Shown: positions 24,001-32,521 of the stretch, in pieces
How positions within the stretch are numbered: position 1 is the first letter of the stretch
Layout: each line of letters starts with the position of its first letter
NCBI GenBank assembly: GCA_028824555.1
Contig: JAPPDJ010000076.1
Coordinates: 1 to 42,598 of the forward strand
Direction of reading: 5' to 3'
Length of the DNA: 42,598 nucleotides
Source of the DNA: Gammaproteobacteria bacterium
GTDB taxonomy: Bacteria > Pseudomonadota > Gammaproteobacteria > Pseudomonadales > Azotimanducaceae
Translations under genes and position numbers: made by a program
Notes under the pieces: model-generated
The model's input: the letters and a program-made list of their open reading frames with translations, nothing else
Told to the model about the DNA's origin: nothing
The model's database searches: none

Positions 24001-25917
24001 TTCCATACGGACCTCGACGACGAGTTGCGGCGCATCGACCCCGACATCCCGGTGCCGGAGGAATCGGTGGTGGATGTGGTGAACCGTGTCATGGCTGGCG
24101 TTCTCGAGCAGGAGCGGCCGGCGGCGCCGCCATTGCGTGCCGCGGTACCCGAGCGAGACTTGCTGCGCCCGGTTCGACGGATGCTCGTTCATGCCCGCGG
24201 ATGCACCGCCGTGAAGCTAGTGCGGGTAGCGCAGCGCAAGGGTGTTGGCGTGGTGCTGGTGCAGTCTGATCCCGACATGGACTCGGTGCCCGTGGACATG
24301 CTCGGCGAGAACGACACGGTCGTTTGCATCGGTGGCAACACGCCGGACGAGAGCTACCTCAATGCGCTGTCGGTGATTGAGGTGGCAGAGCAGCAGAAGG
24401 TGGACTCGCTGCATCCCGGCATCGGCTTCCTGTCGGAGAGCAGTCAGTTCGCGGAGCTTGTGCGCTCCCGCGCCATCAACTTCGTCGGCCCGCCCGTCAC
24501 CAGCATGAACACGATGGGCAACAAGTCGAACGCTATCGCCGCCGCCATGCGGCTCGGCGTGCCTGTGGTGCCGGGCAGCCACGGCATCGTCACCGATCCC
24601 GACCGCGCTGCAGCCAACGCCGCATCCATTGGCTATCCCGTGCTCGTGAAGGCAGTCCACGGCGGCGGCGGCAAGGGCATTCAAGTGGTTGAATCCGCCG
24701 ACCGCTTCCACGAACTCTTCCACCGCGTGTCGGTGGAGGCGAGAGCTGCGTTTGGCAACGGCGACGTCTATCTCGAACGCTACATCACGCGCTTGCGCCA
24801 CATCGAGGTGCAGCTTCTGCGCGACGCCGAGGGCAACACCCGCGTGCTTGGGCTGCGCGACTGCAGCGTGCAGCGGGATCGGCAGAAGGTGATCGAAGAG
24901 TCGGGCTCCACCTCACTGCCTTCGAGGCTGGCGGCCGAAGTCATGCGACACAGCGCAGCGCTTGCGGACGAGGTGGACTACGTCGGCGCCGGCACCGTGG
25001 AGTTCATCCACGACCTCGATGGCGGGGCCGCGTACTTCATGGAGATGAACACGCGCCTGCAGGTGGAGCACCCGGTGACGGAGCGGGTATCCGGCGTCGA
25101 CATCGTTGGCGAGCAGCTTCGCATCGCGGCCGGCGAGAGCATTGCGGACCTCGCGATGGGTGACGAAGGCTATGCCATCGAGGCGCGCATCAACGCCGAG
25201 CGCATCGTTCGAGGCGCGAGCGGAGAACTTACCTTCCAGCCGAGCCCGGGGCAGATCGTCACCTGCGAATGGCCGGAAGCGGACGACATCGATGTCATCT
25301 CGATTGCCGCCGAGGGCAAGTTCGTCTCGCCCTACTACGACAGCATGGTGGCGCAGATCATCTGCCACGGCCCCGACCGTGCCACCACCGCAGCGCGGCT
25401 GGCCGACTGGCTGGCCGAGGTGCGGATCACCGGCATCTCCACCAACATCGCCTTGCTCGTGCGCGTGCTGCGCGACGAGGTTTTCCTTGGCGGCGACTAC
25501 GACACCGGCTTTTTGCCAGCTTTCTTCCAACGTATCGACGCGGACGCGCTGATCGACGAGATCGCCGCGGCGGCGGGAGACGCGGGGCAGGCCATTGGCC
25601 GGGAGGCGGTGGAAATCGAAGGCAGCACGGAACTACGGGTGCTGGCACCTTCCACGGGCATCTTCTATCTCAACCCGTCCCCGGCAGAGCCAGCCTATGT
25701 GCGTGTCGGCGAAACCGTCCCGGCGACGCAAACCCTGTGCCAACTGGAAGCGTTCAAGATCTTCACGCCGCTTCACCTCGCCGACTTCAACGTCCAAGGC
25801 AGCGAACCACTCTACGACCCTGAAGCCTCGTTCGAGGTAACCCGCATCAACGTCGCCAGTGGCCAGCAGGTGAACGCCGGCGACCTGCTGTTCGTCGTCA
25901 AGCCAATGGCGAGTTAG
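21016..25917 (+). CDS. Giant fused acyl-CoA carboxylase: carboxyltransferase, biotin carboxylase and biotinyl-like domain
   Basis: A single 1633-residue chain. Residues ~1-320: AccA-like carboxyltransferase (LMDTPGAAADAD, DTPG at 152-155; GYSGGA at 193-198). ~330-820: helical region I cannot assign. ~830-1040: AccD-like half (GVVTGIGTFKNG, SSGGMQTKEGAGAL, GYGDCTGGA at 931-939) without the usual zinc ribbon. ~1055-1530: biotin carboxylase with ATP-grasp loop HGGGGKGIQVV (~1215) and EMNTRLQVEHPVTE (1343-1356), but the usual ANRGEIA start is HARGCTA. ~1540-1633: biotinyl-like domain with LEAFKIFTP; the acceptor lysine is Lys1581 (codon 25756-25758), but the canonical AMKM reads AFKI and the part after Lys is longer than usual. 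Similar AccADC fusions are annotated, as I recall, in marine gammaproteobacteria such as Shewanella. Substrate (acetyl- or another acyl-CoA) not determinable. Divergent from moaB across 99 bp. Confidence 0.88.
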   Translation: MASRFAPGDRLFLIAENLAQDSSLFPEEERDLDPPLHGTLSDADIARRNDYLDNVDIDSYIEAVVSAAEDPKRTPAPQAVAELGEVVSETSEAAFYAAVVNMDFGDEVRPVGFIAQDRGVRSGEWMPEHHLMAARKIEEYSNRSIPIVSLMDTPGAAADADANRGNQAHSISLLIAEMSNTDVPNLGIVFGLGYSGGAIPLAASNMILSVRDGVFSTIQPRSLASIARRLNLSWQQCAKEVGLSPFELKRQGNIDAIIDYAPGEDVANLRQAIVSGIRHVEESTRRFVADNPYIIDHYARSLERYLNPSPRLQATQASAALTLTRNPTEYVNVFGVAYRYLRYLRVRRRIRSTTVHAYGRLAEHELPAGELARRAARERRETFLSWLQDPDKVIYDDALAKPWRNYVEKKAAIHDERGRIRRLLLGEPRKNFQDARAGLIANTGMYLYNRWKVDAAGNFASLGGFIANHEDAAHLFAAADIPAPRRLVAAIRADAALGPAMHERFSYEAMQLVTGDTGGIPDAVLREQLSSALNLAMTEGPLTGFVNEAALPPHLARAANGGGSPVVINRLLLDNHFTGLVRPRDGARLPAIDTPDVNVADVSVLDILLNEELRDDFARECENLLLFDRVYDAILANLDSIAREAGTTHSLSRESVQKLIDAALEVAVRDQVVAADSAGIDEMRQRLFDWYSRVSAQPRGGAFFRAVEEWKQTAFPHVSDALFVVVTFLFERLLGSYLRARLEGRRYEGRISPRSIGRRKDFWNRLSHAYRDLLIQNVLTTYKRRRDTGHERFVREFFDDFRELNGDLLSSDPCEFPGFRSSIEAALNAGQPPCGVVTGIGTFKNGADGLPCGVVISNVGFQAGSFDMASAEKFCKLLVHCAEQQLPLICFISSGGMQTKEGAGALFSMAAINDRLTRFVRDFDLPAIVFGYGDCTGGAQASFVTHPLVQTYYLSGASMPFAGQIVVTSYLPAQAHLANYLASEPGAMQGLVKHPFHTDLDDELRRIDPDIPVPEESVVDVVNRVMAGVLEQERPAAPPLRAAVPERDLLRPVRRMLVHARGCTAVKLVRVAQRKGVGVVLVQSDPDMDSVPVDMLGENDTVVCIGGNTPDESYLNALSVIEVAEQQKVDSLHPGIGFLSESSQFAELVRSRAINFVGPPVTSMNTMGNKSNAIAAAMRLGVPVVPGSHGIVTDPDRAAANAASIGYPVLVKAVHGGGGKGIQVVESADRFHELFHRVSVEARAAFGNGDVYLERYITRLRHIEVQLLRDAEGNTRVLGLRDCSVQRDRQKVIEESGSTSLPSRLAAEVMRHSAALADEVDYVGAGTVEFIHDLDGGAAYFMEMNTRLQVEHPVTERVSGVDIVGEQLRIAAGESIADLAMGDEGYAIEARINAERIVRGASGELTFQPSPGQIVTCEWPEADDIDVISIAAEGKFVSPYYDSMVAQIICHGPDRATTAARLADWLAEVRITGISTNIALLVRVLRDEVFLGGDYDTGFLPAFFQRIDADALIDEIAAAAGDAGQAIGREAVEIEGSTELRVLAPSTGIFYLNPSPAEPAYVRVGETVPATQTLCQLEAFKIFTPLHLADFNVQGSEPLYDPEASFEVTRINVASGQQVNAGDLLFVVKPMAS

Positions 25918-25925
25918 GCGTGCCT

Positions 25926-25956
25926 TTGGAGGGAAGGCATTCTGCCTTCCCTCCAA
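25926..25956. repeat. Perfect 14-bp palindrome related to family A
   Basis: TTGGAGGGAAGGCA (25926-25939) and its exact reverse complement (25943-25956) enclose a TTC loop, starting 9 bp after the carboxylase stop codon. The same core appears at 1095-1117. A stem of this strength right behind a stop could protect or end the transcript, but no T tract follows, so classical Rho-independent termination is not supported. Confidence 0.7.
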
Positions 25957-26075
25957 GACCGTCCAATGCTGTCCGCATGCCCGGCTGTTTTTGATGCAAA
26001 CAGGCGTCAATGGCTGACATCGTTTTCAGCCTTTTCCTACATACCGGACGTTGCGCTGTCGCTAGGGTCGTGTTC

Positions 26076-27035
26076 ATGCACGACCGCAACTACAAACGTC
26101 TGTTCTCGTTCCGGCGCATGGTGGAGGACCTGCTGCGGGCCGTCTGCGACGTCGAGTTGGTCGAAGGCCTCGATTTCCAAGGTCTCACGAAGCTGTCGAC
26201 GGATTACGTTGGCGAGCGCGGCCAGGAGCGCTTGGGGGATTGCGTGTGGCGCGTCCCCTTCCATGACGGCTGGATCTATCTGCTGGTGTTGCTGGAGTTC
26301 CAGTCGAGCAAGGATGCTGTAATGGCGCTGCGGAATCTTGAGTACACGGCGCTGCTCTACACAGAACTGGGCCGCACCGGGCACCTTGGCGCACCCGGCG
26401 AGTGGCCGCCCGTCCTGCCGCTCGTGCTCTACAACGGCGACACGCCGTGGACGGAAGATGTGGAGATGCGGCGGCTGATTGCGCCCACGCTGCCGGTGCT
26501 GGAGCCGTTCCAACCGTCGCAGCGCTCGCTCGTGCTTGACGAGCGACGCATTGCGGTGGACGATCTTCCGGTAGGCAACCTGATGCGGGCGGTTGCCGGT
26601 CTGGAGCAGAGCCGGACGCCAGAGGAGCTTGGTCAATCGACCGTCGAACTGGGGGATTGGCCTGGTGCGCCCATCGGTAGGGAGCTTGGCAGGGCGTTCG
26701 TGGCTTGGATTCAAGAAATGGCAAACCTAATGGAGTCGGGTGAGCCGCTGGAGCTAGGCGAGACTTTGGAGGAGGCGAGCATGGCATTGGTGGACCGCGT
26801 TGCCGAGTGGCCAGAGATGTATCGGCGTGAGGGCGGGACCGAAGCATTGCGGAGGGTTGTTTGCCGGATGGTGGAGCGACGGTTTGGTGTCGGCACAACG
26901 AGCCGGCTTGCCAATCTCCTTGCGTCCATCGACGATGCCGATCGGCTTGAGGAAGTAACGCTGTGGGTAATGGACTGCCGGACAGTGGACGAGCTGATCG
27001 GACGAGTTTCCAGAGGCGAGGGCTTGGGCAACTGA
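26076..27035 (+). CDS. Rpn-family nuclease (YhgA-like, PD-(D/E)XK)
   Basis: A 319-residue member of the Rpn/YhgA-like family, formerly called transposase_31. Rpn proteins are PD-(D/E)XK DNA endonucleases that raise recombination and are toxic when unrestrained; E. coli members act in phage defence. The family start MHDRNYKRLFSFRRMVEDLL, the STDYVGERGQERLGDCVWRV segment (Asp55) and LLVLLEFQSSKDAVMALRNLEY (Glu74-x-Gln76, then Lys79) carry the expected catalytic pattern. I chose the ATG at 26076 (AGGG upstream) because the family N-terminus begins there; the ATG at 26010 adds unrelated residues. The last 84 codons can be read as a separate nested gene (26781-27035), and a homologous small gene follows 10 bp after the stop. 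No transposon ends are seen. Confidence 0.88.
   Translation: MHDRNYKRLFSFRRMVEDLLRAVCDVELVEGLDFQGLTKLSTDYVGERGQERLGDCVWRVPFHDGWIYLLVLLEFQSSKDAVMALRNLEYTALLYTELGRTGHLGAPGEWPPVLPLVLYNGDTPWTEDVEMRRLIAPTLPVLEPFQPSQRSLVLDERRIAVDDLPVGNLMRAVAGLEQSRTPEELGQSTVELGDWPGAPIGRELGRAFVAWIQEMANLMESGEPLELGETLEEASMALVDRVAEWPEMYRREGGTEALRRVVCRMVERRFGVGTTSRLANLLASIDDADRLEEVTLWVMDCRTVDELIGRVSRGEGLGN
26768..26775 (+). promoter_or_regulatory. Strong internal ribosome-binding site within the Rpn gene
   Basis: GGAGGAGG stands 5 bases before an in-frame ATG at 26781. It is the strongest Shine-Dalgarno I see inside this gene and is placed as for a real start. The same bases encode Leu-Glu-Glu-Ala in the long protein, so a coding coincidence is possible. 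Confidence 0.45.
26781..27035 (+). CDS. Candidate nested small protein (RpnS-like C-terminal domain)
   Basis: An in-frame internal start would yield an 84-residue protein beginning MALVDRVAEWPEMYRREGG and ending at the same stop as the full Rpn. In E. coli, rpn genes are reported to express such a C-terminal fragment from an internal start, and the fragment blocks the full-length toxin. Support here: the GGAGGAGG site at 26768-26775 with ideal spacing, and the separate 81-residue gene next door (27046-27291), which has almost the same length and clear similarity over the last ~55 residues. That points to this region as an independent folding unit. Expression is inferred, not shown. Confidence 0.4.
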   Translation: MALVDRVAEWPEMYRREGGTEALRRVVCRMVERRFGVGTTSRLANLLASIDDADRLEEVTLWVMDCRTVDELIGRVSRGEGLGN

Positions 27036-27045
27036 GGAGTTAAGC

Positions 27046-27291
27046 GTGGACAGAACCAGCACGGTAGAAACGCCTCGGGAGCGGGGGTATCGCGAGGGCT
27101 GGGTAGAAGAGATGCAACACGGCGTAGTGATGGCGGCGGAGTATCGGTTTGGTGCTTCCACAGCGAGCCGGCCTGCCGATCTCCTTGCACCGATCGACGA
27201 CATGGATTACCTGCGCAAATTGGCGCGTCGTGTCGCAGTGTGCGGGAACAGGGATGAGTTGATTGAGGAGGTCTCCGAAAGGCAAGCCTGA
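27046..27291 (+). CDS. Stand-alone paralogue of the Rpn C-terminal domain
   Basis: An 81-residue protein starting at GTG 27046, preceded by GAGGAG (27034-27039) with a 6-nt spacer; the Shine-Dalgarno overlaps the Rpn stop codon, so the two genes are coupled. Residues 25-80 match the last ~60 residues of the upstream Rpn. EYRFGASTASRPADLLAPID here pairs with ERRFGVGTTSRLANLLASID there, and RDELIEEVSE pairs with VDELIGRVSR. The N-terminal 20 residues differ. It could be a dedicated inhibitor (antitoxin-like) of the nuclease, or the decayed remnant of a second rpn copy that lost its nuclease part. The well-formed start and intact frame favour a functional gene. Confidence 0.65.
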   Translation: MDRTSTVETPRERGYREGWVEEMQHGVVMAAEYRFGASTASRPADLLAPIDDMDYLRKLARRVAVCGNRDELIEEVSERQA

Positions 27292-27556
27292 AACGACGGT
27301 CCTGACAAGAGGCGTTTCACGGCCGATGGGTCTTCACGAGCAACATGGCGACGCGGCGGGCGGTGTTGGTGAAGGGTGGGATATGGGGCCGCGAACTGCT
27401 CCTCCGGGAGAAGCGCGCCTTGCGGCGCGTGCGAGAGCGAGACGCCCACGCCCCAAGTGAGGCCCCCTCCTCGTTCTTTGGACAGCGGATGCGACGCTTG
27501 CCGCGTGCCCTGCGTGATAGAGTGGCGCGCTTCGTTTTGGTGGCGCTTGGGTTGTC
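27292..27556. other. Spacer between the Rpn locus and prfB
   Basis: 265 bp without a convincing gene. It contains GCGCGCCTTGCGGCGCG (about 27415-27430), the reverse complement form of the inner palindrome of the family A repeats, suggesting a degraded copy. A promoter for prfB must lie here; I cannot place convincing -35/-10 boxes. Confidence 0.5.
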
Positions 27557-28655
27557 ATGGCTGAGGTTACTTCGATACGCGAGACATTGAAGGTGCTTGG
27601 GCAGCGGGCGGAAGCGCTACGGGGGTATCTTTGACTTTCCCGAGCGAGAGCGGCGGCTTGAGGAAGTTGAGCGGGAGTTGTCTCAGGCCGACGTTTGGAA
27701 CGATCCGAGGCGGGCCAGCGCGCTTGGGAAGGAACGGGCTGCCTTGGAAGAGGTGGTAAGCGGTCTCGCCAATGTGCAGGGACAGCTTGACGATCTTGGG
27801 GAGCTTGCCGAGCTTGCGGCGGGGGAGAGTGACGGCGATACGCTTGATCTGATCGGTGCCGATCTTGCAGAGGTCCAGGCGCATCTGACGCGCCTTGACT
27901 TGCGGCGCATGTTCGATGGCGAGCTTGACGAGGCTGGTGCCTATCTTGATGTTCAGGCCGGCGCTGGCGGCACCGAGGCACAGGATTGGGCGGAGATGCT
28001 GCTCAGGATGTATCTGCGCTGGGGTGAGCAGCAAGGGTTTGGTGCCGATGTGATCGAGGTGTCCGAAGGCGAAGTTGCCGGCATCAAGAGCGCTTCGGTG
28101 CAGTTCTCTGGCGACAATGCCTATGGCTGGCTCAGAACGGAAACCGGCGTGCATCGGCTGGTGCGCAAGTCGCCGTTCGACGCCGGCAATCGCCGCCACA
28201 CTTCCTTTGCTTCCGTGTTCGTGTCGGCGGAAATCGATGACGACATTGAGATCGAGATCGACCCTTCCGAGGTTCGTGTGGACACCTACCGCGCGAGCGG
28301 CGCCGGAGGCCAGCACGTCAACCGCACAGACTCCGCCGTTCGCCTGACCCACCTGCCCACCAACGTCGTGGTGCAGTGCCAGAGCGAGCGCTCGCAACAC
28401 CAGAACAAGGATCGCGCTTTCAAGCAGTTGCGCGCCAAGCTGCATGAGCTCGAGTTGCAGAAGCGGCGCGCCGAGCAACAGGCCGTGGAAGATGCCAAGT
28501 CCGACATCGGCTGGGGCAGCCAAATCCGCTCCTATGTCCTCGACCAGTCACGCGTGAAAGACCTTCGCACCGGAGTGGAACGCAGCGACCCAGGCAAGGT
28601 GCTCGACGGCGACCTCACCGAGTTCATGGAAGCAAGCCTGAAGGCCGGGCTGTGA
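27557..28655 (+). CDS. prfB: Peptide chain release factor 2 (RF2), made by programmed +1 frameshift
   Basis: RF2 terminates translation at UGA and UAA. The gene needs a frameshift: 27557-27631 encodes [25 protein letters not shown] and then meets in-frame TGA (27632-27634); skipping one base continues at 27633 (GAC) in the long second frame to 28655. The joined product is 365 residues, exactly the E. coli RF2 length. Functional motifs are present: the stop-recognition SPF ([17 protein letters not shown]) and the peptidyl-hydrolysis GGQ ([18 protein letters not shown]). Upstream lies the Rpn locus; downstream the stop overlaps the GTG of lysS as GTGA, as in the common prfB-lysS operon. The ATG at 27557 has only a weak Shine-Dalgarno. 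Confidence 0.96.
27620..27634 (+). promoter_or_regulatory. RF2 autoregulatory +1 frameshift signal
   Basis: The sequence CGGGGGTATCTTTGAC has a Shine-Dalgarno-like GGGGG stretch 3 nt before the slippery CTT, then TGA followed by C, a weak termination context. This is the classical RF2 feedback element: when RF2 is scarce, the ribosome pauses at UGA and shifts +1. It differs from the E. coli version only in having CGGGGG for AGGGGG. Confidence 0.95.
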
Positions 28656-30166
28656 GCGAGGACGCGCGGCAAGGTGGCGAGGCCGGCATTGTTGCTGCTC
28701 GGCGGGAAAAGCTAGAGCGCTTGCGGGGTCGTGGGCAGGCGTATCCCAACGATTGGCGGCGGGAGCATCTCGCCCGGGAACTGATCGACGCCCACGGCGA
28801 ACGAAGCAAGGAGGAGCTCGAAGAGTCGGGCGACGACACCGCCGTGGCTGGCCGAATCATGCTGCGACGCGTGATGGGGAAGGCCAGTTTCCTCACCATC
28901 GAGGACGTGAGCGGCCGCATCCAGTGCTATGTGCGGCGCGATGACGTGGGCGAGGCGGCCTACGAGGACTTCCGCGAGCTTTGGGACATCGGCGATGTTG
29001 TCGGGATCGCCGGCACCATGATGAAGACGGGGCGTGGCGAACTTACGGTCCATGCGCGGGAGATTCGGTTGCTGGCAAAGGCGCTCCACCCGCTGCCGGA
29101 GAAGTATCACGGCCTTGCCGACACCGAACTCCGCCACCGCAACCGCCACATCGACCTCATCATGAACGAGGACTCGCGCCGGGTGTTCCGACTGCGTTCG
29201 GCCTTGGTTCGGGAGATGCGGGTGTTCTTCGACGAGCGTGGCTATCTCGAAGTCGAAACGCCGATGATGCACCCGATTCCGGGCGGTGCCACGGCGCGGC
29301 CTTTCGTGACGCACCACAACACGCTCGATATCGAACTTTATCTGCGGGTCGCGCCGGAGCTTTACCTCAAGCGCTTGGTGGTGGGCGGTTTCGAGCGTGT
29401 CTACGAGATCAACCGGTGTTTCCGCAACGAGGGCCTCACGCCACGCCACAACCCGGAGTTCACCACGATCGAGTTCTATCAGGCGTACGCGGACTACGCG
29501 GATCTGGTTGAACTGACCGAGTCGCTGCTGCACCGGTTGGTAGAGCGGCTTCGGGCGCAAGGGCTCATGACTACCGAGGTGGAGTGGGGTGGCGAGCCAG
29601 TGCGCCTGGACGAGCCGTTCCGCCGGATGACCATGCTGGATGCGGTTGCCGCGGAGACAGGCGTAGAACCAGATGCCCTCAAGGACATCGAGCGCGTGCG
29701 AGCCCTGTTTGGCAACGAGGAAGCTCCGTCCGACTGGGGCTGGGGCCGCCTGCTCATGGAAGTCTTCGAGCGGCGAGTGGAAGCGAAACTCGTGCAGCCC
29801 ACCTTCATCACGGGCTATCCGAGCGAAGTCTCGCCCCTCGCCCGTCGCAGCGACGATGATCCAGACCTGGTGGATCGATTCGAGCTCTTCATCGCTGGCC
29901 GCGAGGTGGCCAATGGCTTCAGCGAACTGAACGATCCGGACGATCAGGCGCAACGCTTCCGCGATCAGGTTGCGCTCAAGGATCAGGGCGACCTGGAAGC
30001 CATGCACTTCGACGCCGACTACATCCGCGCCTTGGAATACGCCATGCCGCCAGCGGCAGGGGAGGGCCTCGGCATCGATCGCCTTGCCATGCTGCTCTCC
30101 GGCGCACCGAGCATCCGCGATGTGCTGCTGTTCCCCACCATGCGGCCGGTAGGCGAAGCGTCGTGA
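28652..30166 (+). CDS. lysS: Lysyl-tRNA synthetase, class II
   Basis: A 504-residue enzyme that charges tRNA-Lys. The N-terminal OB-fold anticodon-binding domain ([29 protein letters not shown]) is followed by the class II catalytic core: motif 1 region ([31 protein letters not shown]), motif 2 ([25 protein letters not shown] read in two parts) and motif 3 ([14 protein letters not shown]). It starts at GTG 28652, overlapping the prfB stop as GTGA; translation therefore depends largely on ribosomes finishing RF2. Its own stop overlaps the GTG start of ung in the same way. Confidence 0.97.
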   Translation: MSEDARQGGEAGIVAARREKLERLRGRGQAYPNDWRREHLARELIDAHGERSKEELEESGDDTAVAGRIMLRRVMGKASFLTIEDVSGRIQCYVRRDDVGEAAYEDFRELWDIGDVVGIAGTMMKTGRGELTVHAREIRLLAKALHPLPEKYHGLADTELRHRNRHIDLIMNEDSRRVFRLRSALVREMRVFFDERGYLEVETPMMHPIPGGATARPFVTHHNTLDIELYLRVAPELYLKRLVVGGFERVYEINRCFRNEGLTPRHNPEFTTIEFYQAYADYADLVELTESLLHRLVERLRAQGLMTTEVEWGGEPVRLDEPFRRMTMLDAVAAETGVEPDALKDIERVRALFGNEEAPSDWGWGRLLMEVFERRVEAKLVQPTFITGYPSEVSPLARRSDDDPDLVDRFELFIAGREVANGFSELNDPDDQAQRFRDQVALKDQGDLEAMHFDADYIRALEYAMPPAAGEGLGIDRLAMLLSGAPSIRDVLLFPTMRPVGEAS

Positions 30167-30882
30167 GCGACGCCGATCGCATTGCGCTGACCGACTCGTG
30201 GAAGGCGGCACTGCTCGGCGAGTTCCAGGCCCCGTACATGCGCAAGCTGCGGGAGTTTCTGCTGGCGGAGAAGCGCGCCCGCAAGATCGTCCATCCGAAG
30301 GGCGGCGACATCTTCGCGGCGCTGAACGCTACGCCGCTCGATCAGGTGAAGGTGGTCATCATCGGCCAGGACCCGTATCACGGCCCCGGTCAGGCGCATG
30401 GCCTGTGCTTCTCGGTGCCGCCGGGGGTGGCCGCGCCGCCATCGCTGGTAAACATCTTTCAGGAGATCAACGCCGACATGTCCAATGACGACGTGCCGGC
30501 GGGCCGCACGGGCGGTTCGGTGCCGGCCGGCCGCGGCTGTCTTGCGCCGTGGGCGCGGCAAGGCGTGTTGCTGCTGAACTCGGTGCTGACGGTGGTGCAG
30601 CACCGTGCCGGGTCGCATCGCGGCCAAGGCTGGGAGACGTTCACGGACCGCATCGTTGAGGTGGTGAATCGCGAACGGGAGAACGTGGTGTTCCTGCTCT
30701 GGGGCGCGTATGCGAAGAAGAAAGGAGCGCAGGTGAGTTCGTCACGGCACTTGGTGCTCACGGCGCCGCATCCTTCACCGCTGTCGGCGAGCGGCTTCTT
30801 CGGCTGCCGCCATTTCTCCGCGGCCAATCGCTATCTGGTGGATCATGGCGTGATGCCGATCAACTGGTTCGACGTGGAATAG
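30163..30882 (+). CDS. ung: Uracil-DNA glycosylase, family 1
   Basis: A 239-residue base-excision repair enzyme that removes uracil from DNA. The water-activating motif [18 protein letters not shown] (Asp70) and the DNA-intercalating loop [12 protein letters not shown] (His203) are intact, as is LLLNSVLTV. The GTG start at 30163 overlaps the lysS stop as GTGA. A small duplicated stretch, [15 protein letters not shown] (about residues 109-123), is inserted before CLAPWARQG where E. coli Ung has a shorter loop. Otherwise standard in length and motifs. Confidence 0.95.
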   Translation: MSDADRIALTDSWKAALLGEFQAPYMRKLREFLLAEKRARKIVHPKGGDIFAALNATPLDQVKVVIIGQDPYHGPGQAHGLCFSVPPGVAAPPSLVNIFQEINADMSNDDVPAGRTGGSVPAGRGCLAPWARQGVLLLNSVLTVVQHRAGSHRGQGWETFTDRIVEVVNRERENVVFLLWGAYAKKKGAQVSSSRHLVLTAPHPSPLSASGFFGCRHFSAANRYLVDHGVMPINWFDVE

Positions 30883-30964
30883 CTCCGCAAGGCCGATGGT
30901 TCGACGTGAAACGAAAATCGTAGGCGCTGCTCGCGCCACCGATTTGACGCGCAATGCGCTTAGG

Positions 30965-30982
30965 GGCGACGCATGCGTCGCC
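30965..30982. promoter_or_regulatory. 18-bp perfect palindrome in the mmsA leader
   Basis: GGCGACGCATGCGTCGCC is fully self-complementary and lies 20 bp upstream of the mmsA start. Its position suits an operator for a dimeric repressor. Similar GC-rich palindromes also occur as dispersed repeats in some genomes, and this is its only copy I find here, so both readings stay open. Confidence 0.4.
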
Positions 30983-31002
30983 TTGTTGAGGAGAGTCGCA
31001 AG

Positions 31003-32508
<1,506 letters not shown>

Positions 32509-32521
32509 CGGGAGAGAGCCC

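Noticed and set aside
26076-27035. Rpn gene as part of an insertion sequence
   Set aside because: The family was once named transposase_31, but no terminal inverted repeats or target duplications are visible; Rpn is a nuclease family.
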